From assembly GCA_019237175.1 (NCBI GenBank), contig JAFAHP010000155.1, forward strand, positions 1 to 6,034: a stretch of DNA of 6,034 nt, read 5' to 3'. A program made the translations under genes and the position numbers. Source of the stretch: Alphaproteobacteria bacterium. GTDB taxonomy: Bacteria > Pseudomonadota > Alphaproteobacteria > ATCC43930 > CGMCC-115725. Shown piece by piece: positions 1 through 6,034 of this stretch. The notes under the pieces are model-generated. The model was not told where the DNA came from. It made no database searches and saw only the letters and a program-made list of their open reading frames with translations. Numbering within the stretch: position 1 is the first letter of the stretch; the number at the start of each line of letters is the position of its first letter.

Positions 1-450
1 GCGGCCCAGGTGTTGTTGCAGGTCGACGCATTTCATGGATTGCCGGGGCTGCACCATTCAGCATTGTCGCGCTTTATCGCCGCGCACATGACCGAGGTCA
101 GGCTTGCTGATTGGCGTTTCCAGCCGGCGGCGGCGGGCAACCCCATCGCGGCCGATCGCGTCGAATGGAGCTTCAAATTGAAGCCCTATGCGGGCGGCGA
201 GGTGCGCCGCTCCGTACGCTTGCTCAATCCGGAGCAGTTTAGCGCACGGCGTCCGGTTACGATCGAGGCCCGTCTCTATCTCAAAGGCGAATATCAAACA
301 CTGATCGAGGAACAAGCCGTTATCCGGGGTGGTCCTGACGATCCCGATCTGGCCGCGGCAGTGGTGGCCGCTACGCGCGATCTTCTCGGTCCTCAGGGTG
401 CCTATCGCGCGATCGATACGGGACCACCCCCGGCTCACCCGGGAAAATAG
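1..450 (+). CDS. Unrecognised protein, C-terminal part (5' end outside window)
   Basis: The frame is open from base 1 (Ala-Ala-Gln before a GTG at 10) and stops with TAG at 448-450, so this is probably the end of a longer gene. The GTG at 10 has no ribosome-binding site in view and is unlikely to be the true start. About 149 residues are visible. They are soluble in character, with no membrane segment and no signal peptide in the visible part. The segment VEWSFKLKPYAGGEVRR, then RPVTIEARLYLKGEYQTL, then GGPDDPDLAAAV reads like a conserved compact alpha/beta domain of the kind found in rhizobial hypothetical proteins, but I cannot name the family or its function. The tail (PPPAHPGK) is proline-rich and probably disordered. 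The porin start lies 74 bases downstream on the same strand, so co-transcription is possible but not shown. Confidence 0.7.
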   Translation, partial: AAQVLLQVDAFHGLPGLHHSALSRFIAAHMTEVRLADWRFQPAAAGNPIAADRVEWSFKLKPYAGGEVRRSVRLLNPEQFSARRPVTIEARLYLKGEYQTLIEEQAVIRGGPDDPDLAAAVVAATRDLLGPQGAYRAIDTGPPPAHPGK

Positions 451-514
451 TCTGGGGTGCGCCCGTTCTCAGCTCGGGTTGCGTTTCTAGCGGCGGACGA
501 GCTCGCTCTCGACT

Positions 515-522
515 GGATAAGG
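515..522 (+). promoter_or_regulatory. Ribosome-binding site for the first porin
   Basis: GGATAAGG lies just before the GTG at 525. The AAGG core is only 2 bases from the start codon, closer than usual, while the GGA part sits at a more normal distance. It supports the GTG at 525 because the residues that follow form a clean signal peptide and no better in-frame start is nearby. Confidence 0.4.
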
Positions 523-524
523 TT

Positions 525-1892
525 GTGCGAATCTGTTTCGTCCTGGCGGTGATCCTCGGCGCTGTCGCTTTCGGGTTCACCGGCGAAAGTGCGTTGGCGC
601 AGCAGGGAATTTTCGAGCAACAGACGCTGACCGGCGACTGGGGTGGGGCGCGCAAGCAACTGCAGGATGCCGGCGTTCAGCTCGGTCTCACCGATATCGC
701 CGAGACGCTGGCCAACCCGATTGGCGGCATCAGCCAGGGGCAGATTTACGACGGTCTGATCACCGCGACACTCGATCTCGACCTCGAAAAGCTCGCGAAA
801 TGGCCGGGCGCCGCCTTTCACGTCGACGGCTACCAGATCAACGGCCGCGGCTTGTCGCAGAACTACGTCGGCAACCTTCTGACGGTCAGCAGTATCGAGG
901 CGTTGCCCGCGACCCGCCTTCACGATTTGTGGCTGCAGCAGCAGTTCTTCGACAGCAAAGCCTCGGTTCGCGTCGGGCAAATCGCTCTCGACGATGAATT
1001 TTATCTCAGCCAATACTCTGCCATCTTTATCAACACGACGTTCGGGTGCCCGGAGATCTTTGCGGCGGATCTGCCGAGCGGCGGGCCATGCTATCCGTTT
1101 GCGGCGCCGGGCGTGCGATTGCGGGTCGCGCCAACGGCTGCTTTGACGTTCTCCACCGCGGTCTTCAACGGCAATCCGGCGCCCCCCGGGCCCGGAAACC
1201 CGCAGGTTCGCAACTCGAGCGGCACCAATTTTCTGATCGGCGAAGGCGGCACCCTCGTGATCAGCGAACTTGCTTACACGTTTGACCAGGAGCCGACCAC
1301 TTCGACCTGGATGAGCGACGTCAGGCTCGGCGGCTGGTACCACTCGGCCGCTTTTCCCGATCTGCAGTTTGACACGATGGGAGTTTCGTTGGCTGCCCCG
1401 TCCAGCAACGGCATTGCGGCCCTCCATCAGGGCAACTTCGGGCCCTATCTGATCCTCGACAAGATGCTGTGGCAGCCCCCCAACGCAGAGACAAAAGGGC
1501 TTGCCGGCTTTCTGCGGGTCGGCGGCGCGCCGGGGGACCGCAACCTGATCAACCTCGGGCTGGACGCCGGCTTGACCTATAAGGGCCTGTTGCCGGGCCG
1601 CGACCTCGACGTGTCGGGTGTCGCAGCCAGCTATGCCCGGATTGGTGGCGCCGCCCGCGGCCTCGCCGCCGATGAAAGCCTGTTCACCGGCATCGAGCAG
1701 CCAGCCCTCGATTATGAGGCCGTGCTCGAAGCCACATACCAGCTGAATATTGCGCCGTGGTGGGTTTTGCAGCCCGATCTGCAGGTGATCCTTCATCCTG
1801 GCGGTCACCGTGCGGCACCGCCCCCCGCCCCTCCGGGGCAGCCCATCGCGAATGCCTTGGTCGTCGGCGTGCGCTCCTCGATCACCTTCTGA
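525..1892 (+). CDS. Carbohydrate-selective porin, OprB family
   Basis: This is a 455-residue outer-membrane beta-barrel that should let small solutes, typically sugars, diffuse into the periplasm. Residues 1-25 form a Sec signal peptide: Met-Arg start, hydrophobic core at about 3-18, and cleavage after Ala-Leu-Ala25. The mature protein opens with the OprB signature LTGDWGGAR (35-43), followed by an amphipathic stretch and LGLTDIAETLANPIGG (53-68). Many alternating hydrophobic strands follow, and the protein ends SSITF with a C-terminal Phe, the usual signal for outer-membrane assembly by the BAM machinery. Length matches the family. The GTG start is chosen for its signal peptide and adjacent GGATAAGG. 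Two cysteines, 175 and 189, flank a short loop and could form a disulfide. A proline-rich turn (APPPAPPG, about 431-438) lies between the last strands. The family call is firm; the substrate is unknown, since OprB homologues differ in specificity. Confidence 0.9.
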   Translation: MRICFVLAVILGAVAFGFTGESALAQQGIFEQQTLTGDWGGARKQLQDAGVQLGLTDIAETLANPIGGISQGQIYDGLITATLDLDLEKLAKWPGAAFHVDGYQINGRGLSQNYVGNLLTVSSIEALPATRLHDLWLQQQFFDSKASVRVGQIALDDEFYLSQYSAIFINTTFGCPEIFAADLPSGGPCYPFAAPGVRLRVAPTAALTFSTAVFNGNPAPPGPGNPQVRNSSGTNFLIGEGGTLVISELAYTFDQEPTTSTWMSDVRLGGWYHSAAFPDLQFDTMGVSLAAPSSNGIAALHQGNFGPYLILDKMLWQPPNAETKGLAGFLRVGGAPGDRNLINLGLDAGLTYKGLLPGRDLDVSGVAASYARIGGAARGLAADESLFTGIEQPALDYEAVLEATYQLNIAPWWVLQPDLQVILHPGGHRAAPPPAPPGQPIANALVVGVRSSITF

Positions 1893-2046
1893 ACCCTTGT
1901 CATCCGGAAGCGGACAGCTTCAACTTGTGGGGCCGCGGCTGGCGACCGGGAGGTTAGTGCAGATAGAACGCGTCACTCTTTCACATGCGGCTTTCGCGTT
2001 TCTCTTGCGATGGCGATCATCGGTTTTGTGGGCGATGCGATCTCGA
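1893..2046 (+). other. Gap between the two porins, no terminator seen
   Basis: About 150 bases separate the stop of the first porin from the favoured ATG starts of the second. The only foldable element noticed is a 4-bp hairpin (TCCG-GAAG-CGGA, about 1905-1916) with no T-run after it, so there is no intrinsic terminator and read-through into the second porin is possible. No convincing -35/-10 pair was found. The stretch also contains GGGAGG (1948-1953) ahead of an in-frame GTG at 1957, an alternative start for the next gene. Confidence 0.4.
1948..1953 (+). promoter_or_regulatory. Strong Shine-Dalgarno-like site before alternative GTG start (1957)
   Basis: GGGAGG lies 3 bases before a GTG at 1957-1959 that is in frame with the second porin. 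It is the best ribosome-binding match upstream of that gene. Starting here would add 30 residues in front of the recognisable signal peptide, which argues against it. It may be a chance match, or the site of an extended product. Confidence 0.25.
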
Positions 2047-3336
2047 ATGTTTCATAAGCGTTCGCGAGCGATCACCCCGGTTTCGATAGTGGGGCTGATC
2101 GGCGCTCTTGCAACAAATTCGGCAATGGCGCAGTCCGCATCCGACTCCGGTGCGGGCTCCGTCGGAACACTCGCGGCACCGCCGATACACAAGCCGATTA
2201 ACCTCGCCATAGAGGCCCCGTCCACCGATTTCACAAAAGAGGTCGCAGCAGCGCTCAACGATATCTACGATGAATACCTATCGTTCAAAAAAGAACTGGG
2301 CATCGATTATGACGTTCAATATTCGATCTCGGTATCGATATTCCCGCAATGGGGGACACCGAATGGCGGACCCGGTATAGTCTCGATGGTCTACACCCCG
2401 AACATTACCTGGAGCCCGTTTACAAACACGAGGTTTGGATCAAGCTTGTTCACTTTCCAGCTGCAGCAGACCCAGTTCTGGTCCAGCACCAGCAGCGCAT
2501 CTCAACAAACCCGGCTCGGCCTGATCACCCCGCCCAATGCTCAGCCCATAAATCTCCGCGAATATAACCAGTTCATGTACACGCACACTTTTCCCGATGG
2601 CTGGAACTGGTTGTCGGTTACGGTCGGTCAATACGGTTTTGCCGCTTATGACAGCAATCAATACGCCGGCAATTCCCAGACCAACTTCATCAGCTATCCG
2701 CTGGCGCAAAACGCCACCCAGACTTATCCGAACGGCGGTCACGGCGCCTATGCCCAGGCGGCGACTCCCGACCAGCAATTCACGTTTGCGGGAGGATTCC
2801 AAGGTGCCAACAATGTCAGCGGTACCACGTTGCGGAGGAGCGGCGCTTCGGCTGGCAGGTATGCCTATTTTATCGCCGGCGAATGGGCACCGAAGTTTCT
2901 CGGCGGCGGCAGCTACGAACTCCTCGGATACAGTCAGCCCTTGCTGCCACAGCAGCCGAGCGGCAGCCTGGGTGTGTCTTTCAACGCGGTGCAGAATATC
3001 GATCCGAAATGGGGGCTGTTCCTGCGTGCCAACAATGCGAGCGGAACCTTGATCCCGATCGAGACCGCGGTCGCATGGGGTGGGATCTATAACAATCCGT
3101 TGGGCCGCAACAAGCTCGACCAAGTCGGGCTCGGCGTCTTTTGGGATAAGACCAACCTCAAGGCGGTGAGCCAACCCGCGCGCAACGCAGAATGGGGATC
3201 GGAACTCTATTACAATTACGTGCTGTTCAAAGGCCTTTGGCTCACTCCCGACGTCCAACTCTATTTCGACCCGGCGCTGCACCCGGGCGCCGGCCCCGCC
3301 GCAGTCTTCACAATCCGAACCACAGCTTTCTTTTGA
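2047..3336 (+). CDS. Divergent OprB-like outer-membrane porin
   Basis: From the ATG at 2047 the protein has 429 residues. Residues 1-28 form a signal peptide: basic MFHKRSR, hydrophobic core at about 11-24, cleavage after Ala-Met-Ala28. After a low-complexity linker (about 30-60), a helical stretch at about 62-86 precedes the barrel. The barrel is rich in Asn, Gln, Ser, Tyr and Trp, with a segment GQYGFAAYDSNQYAGN (194-209). The C-terminus has the OprB-type closing strands: GSELYYNYVLFKGLWLTPD (384-402), LYFDPALHPGAG (405-416), and a Phe-Phe end. The N-terminal GDWGG signature of typical OprB is absent, so family membership rests on the C-terminal half. It probably forms a passive solute channel in the outer membrane; the substrate is unknown. 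Alternative in-frame starts are ATG 2035 (433 residues, still a plausible signal peptide) and GTG 1957 (459 residues). The open frame continues back to 1810, but that part overlaps the first porin and is not credible. By eye, A/T-ending codons are commoner here than in the neighbours. Confidence 0.8.
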   Translation: MFHKRSRAITPVSIVGLIGALATNSAMAQSASDSGAGSVGTLAAPPIHKPINLAIEAPSTDFTKEVAAALNDIYDEYLSFKKELGIDYDVQYSISVSIFPQWGTPNGGPGIVSMVYTPNITWSPFTNTRFGSSLFTFQLQQTQFWSSTSSASQQTRLGLITPPNAQPINLREYNQFMYTHTFPDGWNWLSVTVGQYGFAAYDSNQYAGNSQTNFISYPLAQNATQTYPNGGHGAYAQAATPDQQFTFAGGFQGANNVSGTTLRRSGASAGRYAYFIAGEWAPKFLGGGSYELLGYSQPLLPQQPSGSLGVSFNAVQNIDPKWGLFLRANNASGTLIPIETAVAWGGIYNNPLGRNKLDQVGLGVFWDKTNLKAVSQPARNAEWGSELYYNYVLFKGLWLTPDVQLYFDPALHPGAGPAAVFTIRTTAFF

Positions 3337-3385
3337 AGCGGGCGAGACGACGCGGGAGCAGGAACCGCTTGAATGACCAGATCGA

Positions 3386-3402
3386 TCAAATCTTGTCAAA
3401 TC
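3386..3402. repeat. Direct repeat TCAAATC, 10-base period
   Basis: TCAAATC occurs at 3386-3392 and again at 3396-3402 with TTG between, so the copies lie one helical turn apart. The 9-base core CAAATCTTG recurs exactly at 3461-3469, 74 bases further on (about seven turns). Direct half-sites spaced by about 10-11 bases are typical of OmpR/PhoB-family binding. However, these lie some 480 bases from the regulator gene and could be chance. Confidence 0.3.
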
Positions 3403-3731
3403 CGCATGAGCAGGCATGGAGCCAGGCCGGCAAGGTCCACAGAACCGATGCTTTGCTGCACAAATCTTGGAATCTTCGGTGCACACCGGCCCGGAAATGC
3501 ATCGTGCCAAGTTTACCCTTTCGATATCGTCAGAAATCCGCTCGAGAACCGACCTCGTTCGCGTTCAAGCGAGCCTAGTGAGGGGATCGATTATATCAGG
3601 GACGCTGCGTTGTGGTGGCAGACGGAGCATCACCGACGAGGCGGCAATGCACGCGATCGCCAAGGCGATGCGTTAGGTTGCGCGGACGGTGAGGTTACCG
3701 AACAGCTTGCCCGCTGGATCAGAGTGCGTTT

Positions 3732-3736
3732 AGGGG
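3732..3736 (+). promoter_or_regulatory. Ribosome-binding site for the possible small ORF
   Basis: AGGGG is followed by 7 bases and then ATG at 3744, a near-ideal spacing. It is a better match than anything in front of the response regulator. Confidence 0.3.
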
Positions 3737-3743
3737 CAGAGGT

Positions 3744-3857
3744 ATGCGTCGGCGATTGGATGATAGCTTAGGTGATGGCGTTGCTCTTGAAATTCCTGGA
3801 GAAAAGACACGTCACGCGCTTCGCGCCATGGCGGCGGTCGCGGCGGTGCTTTTCTGA
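3744..3857 (+). CDS. Possible 37-residue small protein or leader peptide
   Basis: ATG at 3744 to TGA at 3855-3857 gives a 37-residue product that starts MRRRLDDSLGDG and ends in an Ala/Val-rich stretch, AMAAVAAVLF. The middle, LEIPGEKTRHALRA, is charged. Support is an AGGGG site 7 bases upstream and the position: the stop lies 24 bases before the response-regulator ATG and in the same frame. The regulator has no clear ribosome-binding site of its own, so translation of this ORF could feed it by coupling. No family is recognised. The Ala-Ala-Val repeat comes from a 9-base direct repeat (GCGGCGGT at 3831 and 3840). It could equally be a chance ORF in the leader. Confidence 0.25.
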   Translation: MRRRLDDSLGDGVALEIPGEKTRHALRAMAAVAAVLF

Positions 3858-3881
3858 TCTCCCGTTGCTTGCAGTCTGCGG

Positions 3882-4562
3882 ATGCGGTGTCTCGTCATAG
3901 AGGATGAAGCGGACACCGCCCGCTATATCTGCAAGGGCCTTGAGGAGGCCGGCCATAACGCTACACTGGTTCGCAGCGGTGTGGATGGGCTACACCTCGC
4001 GACCAACGAGCGCTGGGACGTCATCATCCTCGATCGCATGCTTCCCGGAGGCGTTGACGGCTTGTCGATCATTGCCACGATCAGGAACCTCGGCAAGACG
4101 ACACCGATACTGATCCTGAGCGCGCTGGCGAGTCTGGACGAACGGGTGCGTGGCCTCCGCGGCGGCGGAGACGATTATCTGACCAAGCCCTTCGCGTTTT
4201 CCGAATTGCTCGCACGCCTCGAGGTGTTGCTGCGGCGCGGCAACACGACAGAAGATCGCCGCGAATTGTGGATTGCCGATTTGCGTCTCGATTTGAGAAC
4301 GCGACGGGCGGAGCGAGCAGGACAGCCGATTGCCCTTCAGCCGCGCGAGTTCCGGCTTCTCGAATATCTGGTGGGGCATCAAGGGCAAGTCGTTACTCGC
4401 ACCATGCTGCTCGAGGCGGTCTGGGATTACTATTTCGACCCGCAGACGAATGTGATCGATGTCCAAATCAGCCGCCTGCGTCGCAAGATCGACAAGGGTT
4501 TTTCGCCGCAATTGCTGCATACGGTTCGCGGTATCGGCTATATGATCGCCGCCGATGTCTAG
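3882..4562 (+). CDS. Two-component response regulator, OmpR/PhoB family
   Basis: This 226-residue cytoplasmic transcription factor should be phosphorylated by the adjacent kinase. Receiver domain, about 1-118: acidic pair Glu7-Asp8 (VIEDE), phospho-acceptor Asp51 in LDRMLPGG, Ser80 at the switch position, Tyr99, and Lys102 in the TKPF motif. Winged-helix DNA-binding domain, about 127-224: LQPREFRLLEYL (152-163), recognition helix around VIDVQISRLRRKID (191-204), and the wing VRGIGYMI (215-222). All residues needed for phospho-transfer are present and the length is normal. The loop after Asp51 reads LPGGVDG, one residue longer than the common LPxxDG form. The ATG at 3882 is chosen because MRCLVIEDE is the expected family N-terminus, although the ribosome-binding site is poor. 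Its last 8 bases overlap the kinase start. The target genes are unknown; the porins upstream are candidates only by proximity. Confidence 0.93.
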   Translation: MRCLVIEDEADTARYICKGLEEAGHNATLVRSGVDGLHLATNERWDVIILDRMLPGGVDGLSIIATIRNLGKTTPILILSALASLDERVRGLRGGGDDYLTKPFAFSELLARLEVLLRRGNTTEDRRELWIADLRLDLRTRRAERAGQPIALQPREFRLLEYLVGHQGQVVTRTMLLEAVWDYYFDPQTNVIDVQISRLRRKIDKGFSPQLLHTVRGIGYMIAADV

Positions 4563-5973
4563 GCTCTGGGGTCACGTCGCATTCCGGTTGGCGCTGGGCT
4601 GCGGGGTGCTCGCGCTGGGCTCGATGGCCGTGGTCTCGGCCGCGTTCTATTTTGGCACCGTCGGGGTATTGGAGCGGAATACAGACGGTTATTTGATTTC
4701 CGTCGGACAGCGGCTGGTTCGCCACGACCGGAGTCGCGGCGGCGAAGCGCTGCGGCAGGAAATCCAGCGACTTCTGACGGACGGTATCGACCAGGACACC
4801 GAGGTGTACCTCCTCGTCGAACCAAATGGGCGGGAAATCGTCGGAAACATAACCGGCTGGACGCTAGCGGCCGCACCGCTCGACCGCCTCACCGATCTCA
4901 CGGTCACTCGTTACGGCCGGCCATCTCTCAGCCGGCTGCTGCCGCGGCGGTTGCCGGACGGTTCGATCCTGGTGGTCGGCCGCGATATGCAGGATCGGCG
5001 CGAGATCGAGCAGCTCGTTTGGCGGGCGCTGTTGGCGGGCGGAGCGGCGGCGCTGCTGCTCGCAATCGGCGGCGCTTTTTTGTTTCGCCGACAACTGGAG
5101 CATCGTATCGGCGCGATCCGGCGCATCGCGTTGGAAATAGAGGCGGGCGACCTCGGTCGGCGGATCCCCGTCTCCGCCGCGGACGACGAATTCGCCCGGC
5201 TCAATCGCGACATCAACCACATGCTCGACCGCATCGAGCATCTGATGGATGGGATCCGCCACGTATCCAACGCGATCGCCCATGATCTTCGCACGCCGCT
5301 GGCACGCATCCGCAGCCGGCTTGAGGAAACGCTATGTCTGAACGAGGGCATGACGGGTCTTGTCGAAACGTCTCGGTTCGCGATCCAGCAGATCGACGAA
5401 CTGATCCGGATGCTCGACACGCTGCTGCAGATTGCCGAGGCGGAATCGGGGGCCCGGCGGCTATCCTTTACCCGGATACCGCTCGCCTCCGTCGTCAGCG
5501 ACGTCGCCGAACTCTACGACGCCGCGGCGGAGGCCGAGGGGATAACGCTCGTGACCGCGACCGAGGGGCGCGCGACGCCGCTCGGCGATCGGCAGCTGCT
5601 CGCGAGCGCCGTGGCAAACCTCGTCGATAACGCGCTGAAATACGCCGGCAGCGGGGCGATGGTCCGCGTTCGCACAACCGAGCACCGAGATACCGTGTCG
5701 ATCATCGTCGAGGACGACGGTCCCGGCATTCCGCTCGCGGAGCGAGCCCGCGTCATCGATCGCTTTTATCGGCTCGACCGGAGCCGGGGGCTGCCCGGTA
5801 ACGGCCTTGGTCTGTCAATCGTAACCGCGGTCGCCTCGCTGCATTGGGGAAAGCTCTATCTGGAGGATGCGAATCCCGGGCTTCGCGCCCGCATCGTCTT
5901 GCCTGGCTCTGAAGCCGCGGAGCTCCCCGCCGAAGGTCTCACAGACACACTGGCGCTCGGCACCCCGGCCTGA
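4555..5973 (+). CDS. Membrane sensor histidine kinase, HAMP type
   Basis: This 472-residue inner-membrane kinase should be the partner of the preceding regulator. Order of parts: first membrane helix about 9-34; periplasmic sensor region about 35-156, with no recognised fold; second membrane helix about 157-177; HAMP linker about 178-230, including the LEIEAGDLGRRIP turn; dimerisation/phospho-acceptor helix with His243 in AHDLRTPL; and an ATPase domain. The ATPase domain has an N-box with Asn355 and Asn359 (NLVDNALKY), a G1 box DDGPGI (387-392), an F-like segment RFYRLDRSR (403-411) and a G2 box GNGLGLS (415-421). All catalytic motifs are intact. The start ATG overlaps the regulator stop (ATGTCTAG) with no strong ribosome site before it, which points to translational coupling. 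The last 20 or so residues are an unconserved tail. The signal is unknown: the roughly 120-residue periplasmic part has no recognisable metal-binding His/Cys cluster. Confidence 0.93.
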   Translation: MSRLWGHVAFRLALGCGVLALGSMAVVSAAFYFGTVGVLERNTDGYLISVGQRLVRHDRSRGGEALRQEIQRLLTDGIDQDTEVYLLVEPNGREIVGNITGWTLAAAPLDRLTDLTVTRYGRPSLSRLLPRRLPDGSILVVGRDMQDRREIEQLVWRALLAGGAAALLLAIGGAFLFRRQLEHRIGAIRRIALEIEAGDLGRRIPVSAADDEFARLNRDINHMLDRIEHLMDGIRHVSNAIAHDLRTPLARIRSRLEETLCLNEGMTGLVETSRFAIQQIDELIRMLDTLLQIAEAESGARRLSFTRIPLASVVSDVAELYDAAAEAEGITLVTATEGRATPLGDRQLLASAVANLVDNALKYAGSGAMVRVRTTEHRDTVSIIVEDDGPGIPLAERARVIDRFYRLDRSRGLPGNGLGLSIVTAVASLHWGKLYLEDANPGLRARIVLPGSEAAELPAEGLTDTLALGTPA

Positions 5974-6034
5974 CCGCGCGTCCGGCACCCGAGGCAGACG
6001 GCGGCGCCGAAGCGACTTCCAATACATTCACACG
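5974..6034. other. Window end, no feature seen
   Basis: Sixty-one bases follow the kinase stop. They hold a short self-complementary CGGCGCCG but no T-run, so there is no convincing terminator, and no start of a following gene is visible. Confidence 0.4.

Larger units (their letters stand above)
3337..3881. other. 545-base gap with no recognisable gene
   Basis: This lies between the second porin and the response regulator. Open frames exist (132 codons at 3373-3771; 86 codons at 3416-3676), but their translations are rich in Arg, Cys and Ser, show no motif, and have no good ribosome-binding site, so I do not call them genes. No hairpin with a T-run follows the porin stop. A direct repeat sits at 3386-3402 and a possible small ORF at 3744-3857. 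The region may carry the promoter and control sites of the two-component operon, or may be the remains of a decayed gene; neither is demonstrated. Confidence 0.5.

Noticed and set aside
429..443. CCCGG-CTCAC-CCGGG hairpin at the end of the first gene
   Set aside because: The stem is only 5 bp, lies inside the coding region, and is followed by A-rich rather than T-rich sequence, so it is not an intrinsic terminator.
435..1808. 457-codon open frame on the minus strand across the whole first porin
   Set aside because: The plus strand encodes a recognised OprB porin with signal peptide and signature. The antisense translation has no recognisable motif and is the usual by-product of GC-rich codon use.
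1810..2034. Upstream extension of the second porin frame, overlapping the end of the first porin
   Set aside because: The extension is Arg/Pro/Ser-rich and lies in front of a proper signal peptide; it is the out-of-frame reading of the first porin's end plus spacer.
2440..3510. 356-codon open frame on the minus strand across the second porin
   Set aside because: It is antisense to a protein with a signal peptide and OprB-like C-terminus; the translation is low in structure and has no family features.
3707..3735. TTGCCC with TTTAGG/TTAGGG at 16-17 bases as a promoter for the two-component operon
   Set aside because: The -10 element matches the consensus at only about half its positions and overlaps the ribosome site of the small ORF, so it is too weak to report.
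3373..3771. 132-codon open frame in the intergenic gap
   Set aside because: No ribosome-binding site, no motif, and a composition typical of non-coding GC-rich DNA; it also overlaps other equally plausible frames.
3815..3826. Small hairpin CGCG-CTT-CGCG upstream of the regulator
   Set aside because: A 4-bp GC stem is expected by chance in DNA of this composition.

Overview
The window looks like a stretch of chromosome from a GC-rich Gram-negative bacterium. The most likely source is an alphaproteobacterium of the Rhizobiales (Bradyrhizobium/Rhodopseudomonas-like). This rests on the strong G/C preference at third codon positions, the use of GTG starts, two secreted beta-barrel porins ending in phenylalanine, and the style of the proteins. 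No marker gene fixes the taxon. All supported genes lie on the + strand.

Layout. Bases 1-450 hold the 3' part of an unrecognised gene whose reading frame is open to the left edge. Bases 525-1892 encode a complete carbohydrate-selective porin of the OprB family, with a clear signal peptide and the LTGDWGGAR signature. After about 150 bases comes a second outer-membrane porin (start near 2035/2047, stop at 3336). It is OprB-like at its C-terminus but lacks the N-terminal signature and is clearly a distant paralogue at best. Bases 3337-3881 are a 545-base gap with no recognisable gene. It holds a short direct repeat and, at its right end, a possible 37-codon small ORF with a good ribosome-binding site. 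Bases 3882-5973 are a two-component operon: an OmpR/PhoB-type response regulator whose last 8 bases overlap the start of a membrane sensor histidine kinase. The last 61 bases hold nothing I can name.

How it may work together. Both porins would sit in the outer membrane and pass small solutes, classically sugars for OprB. The two-component pair would sense a periplasmic or membrane signal and control transcription. It is tempting to link the regulator pair to the porins because they are neighbours on the same strand, but the 545-base gap means they need not share a transcript, and no regulator binding site can be proven from sequence alone.

I found no CRISPR array, tRNA, rRNA, insertion sequence, integrase or toxin-antitoxin module. 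I see no convincing evidence of a new biological system. The best leads are the in-frame small ORF just upstream of the regulator, the divergent second porin with its uncertain start, and the repeat in the long gap.
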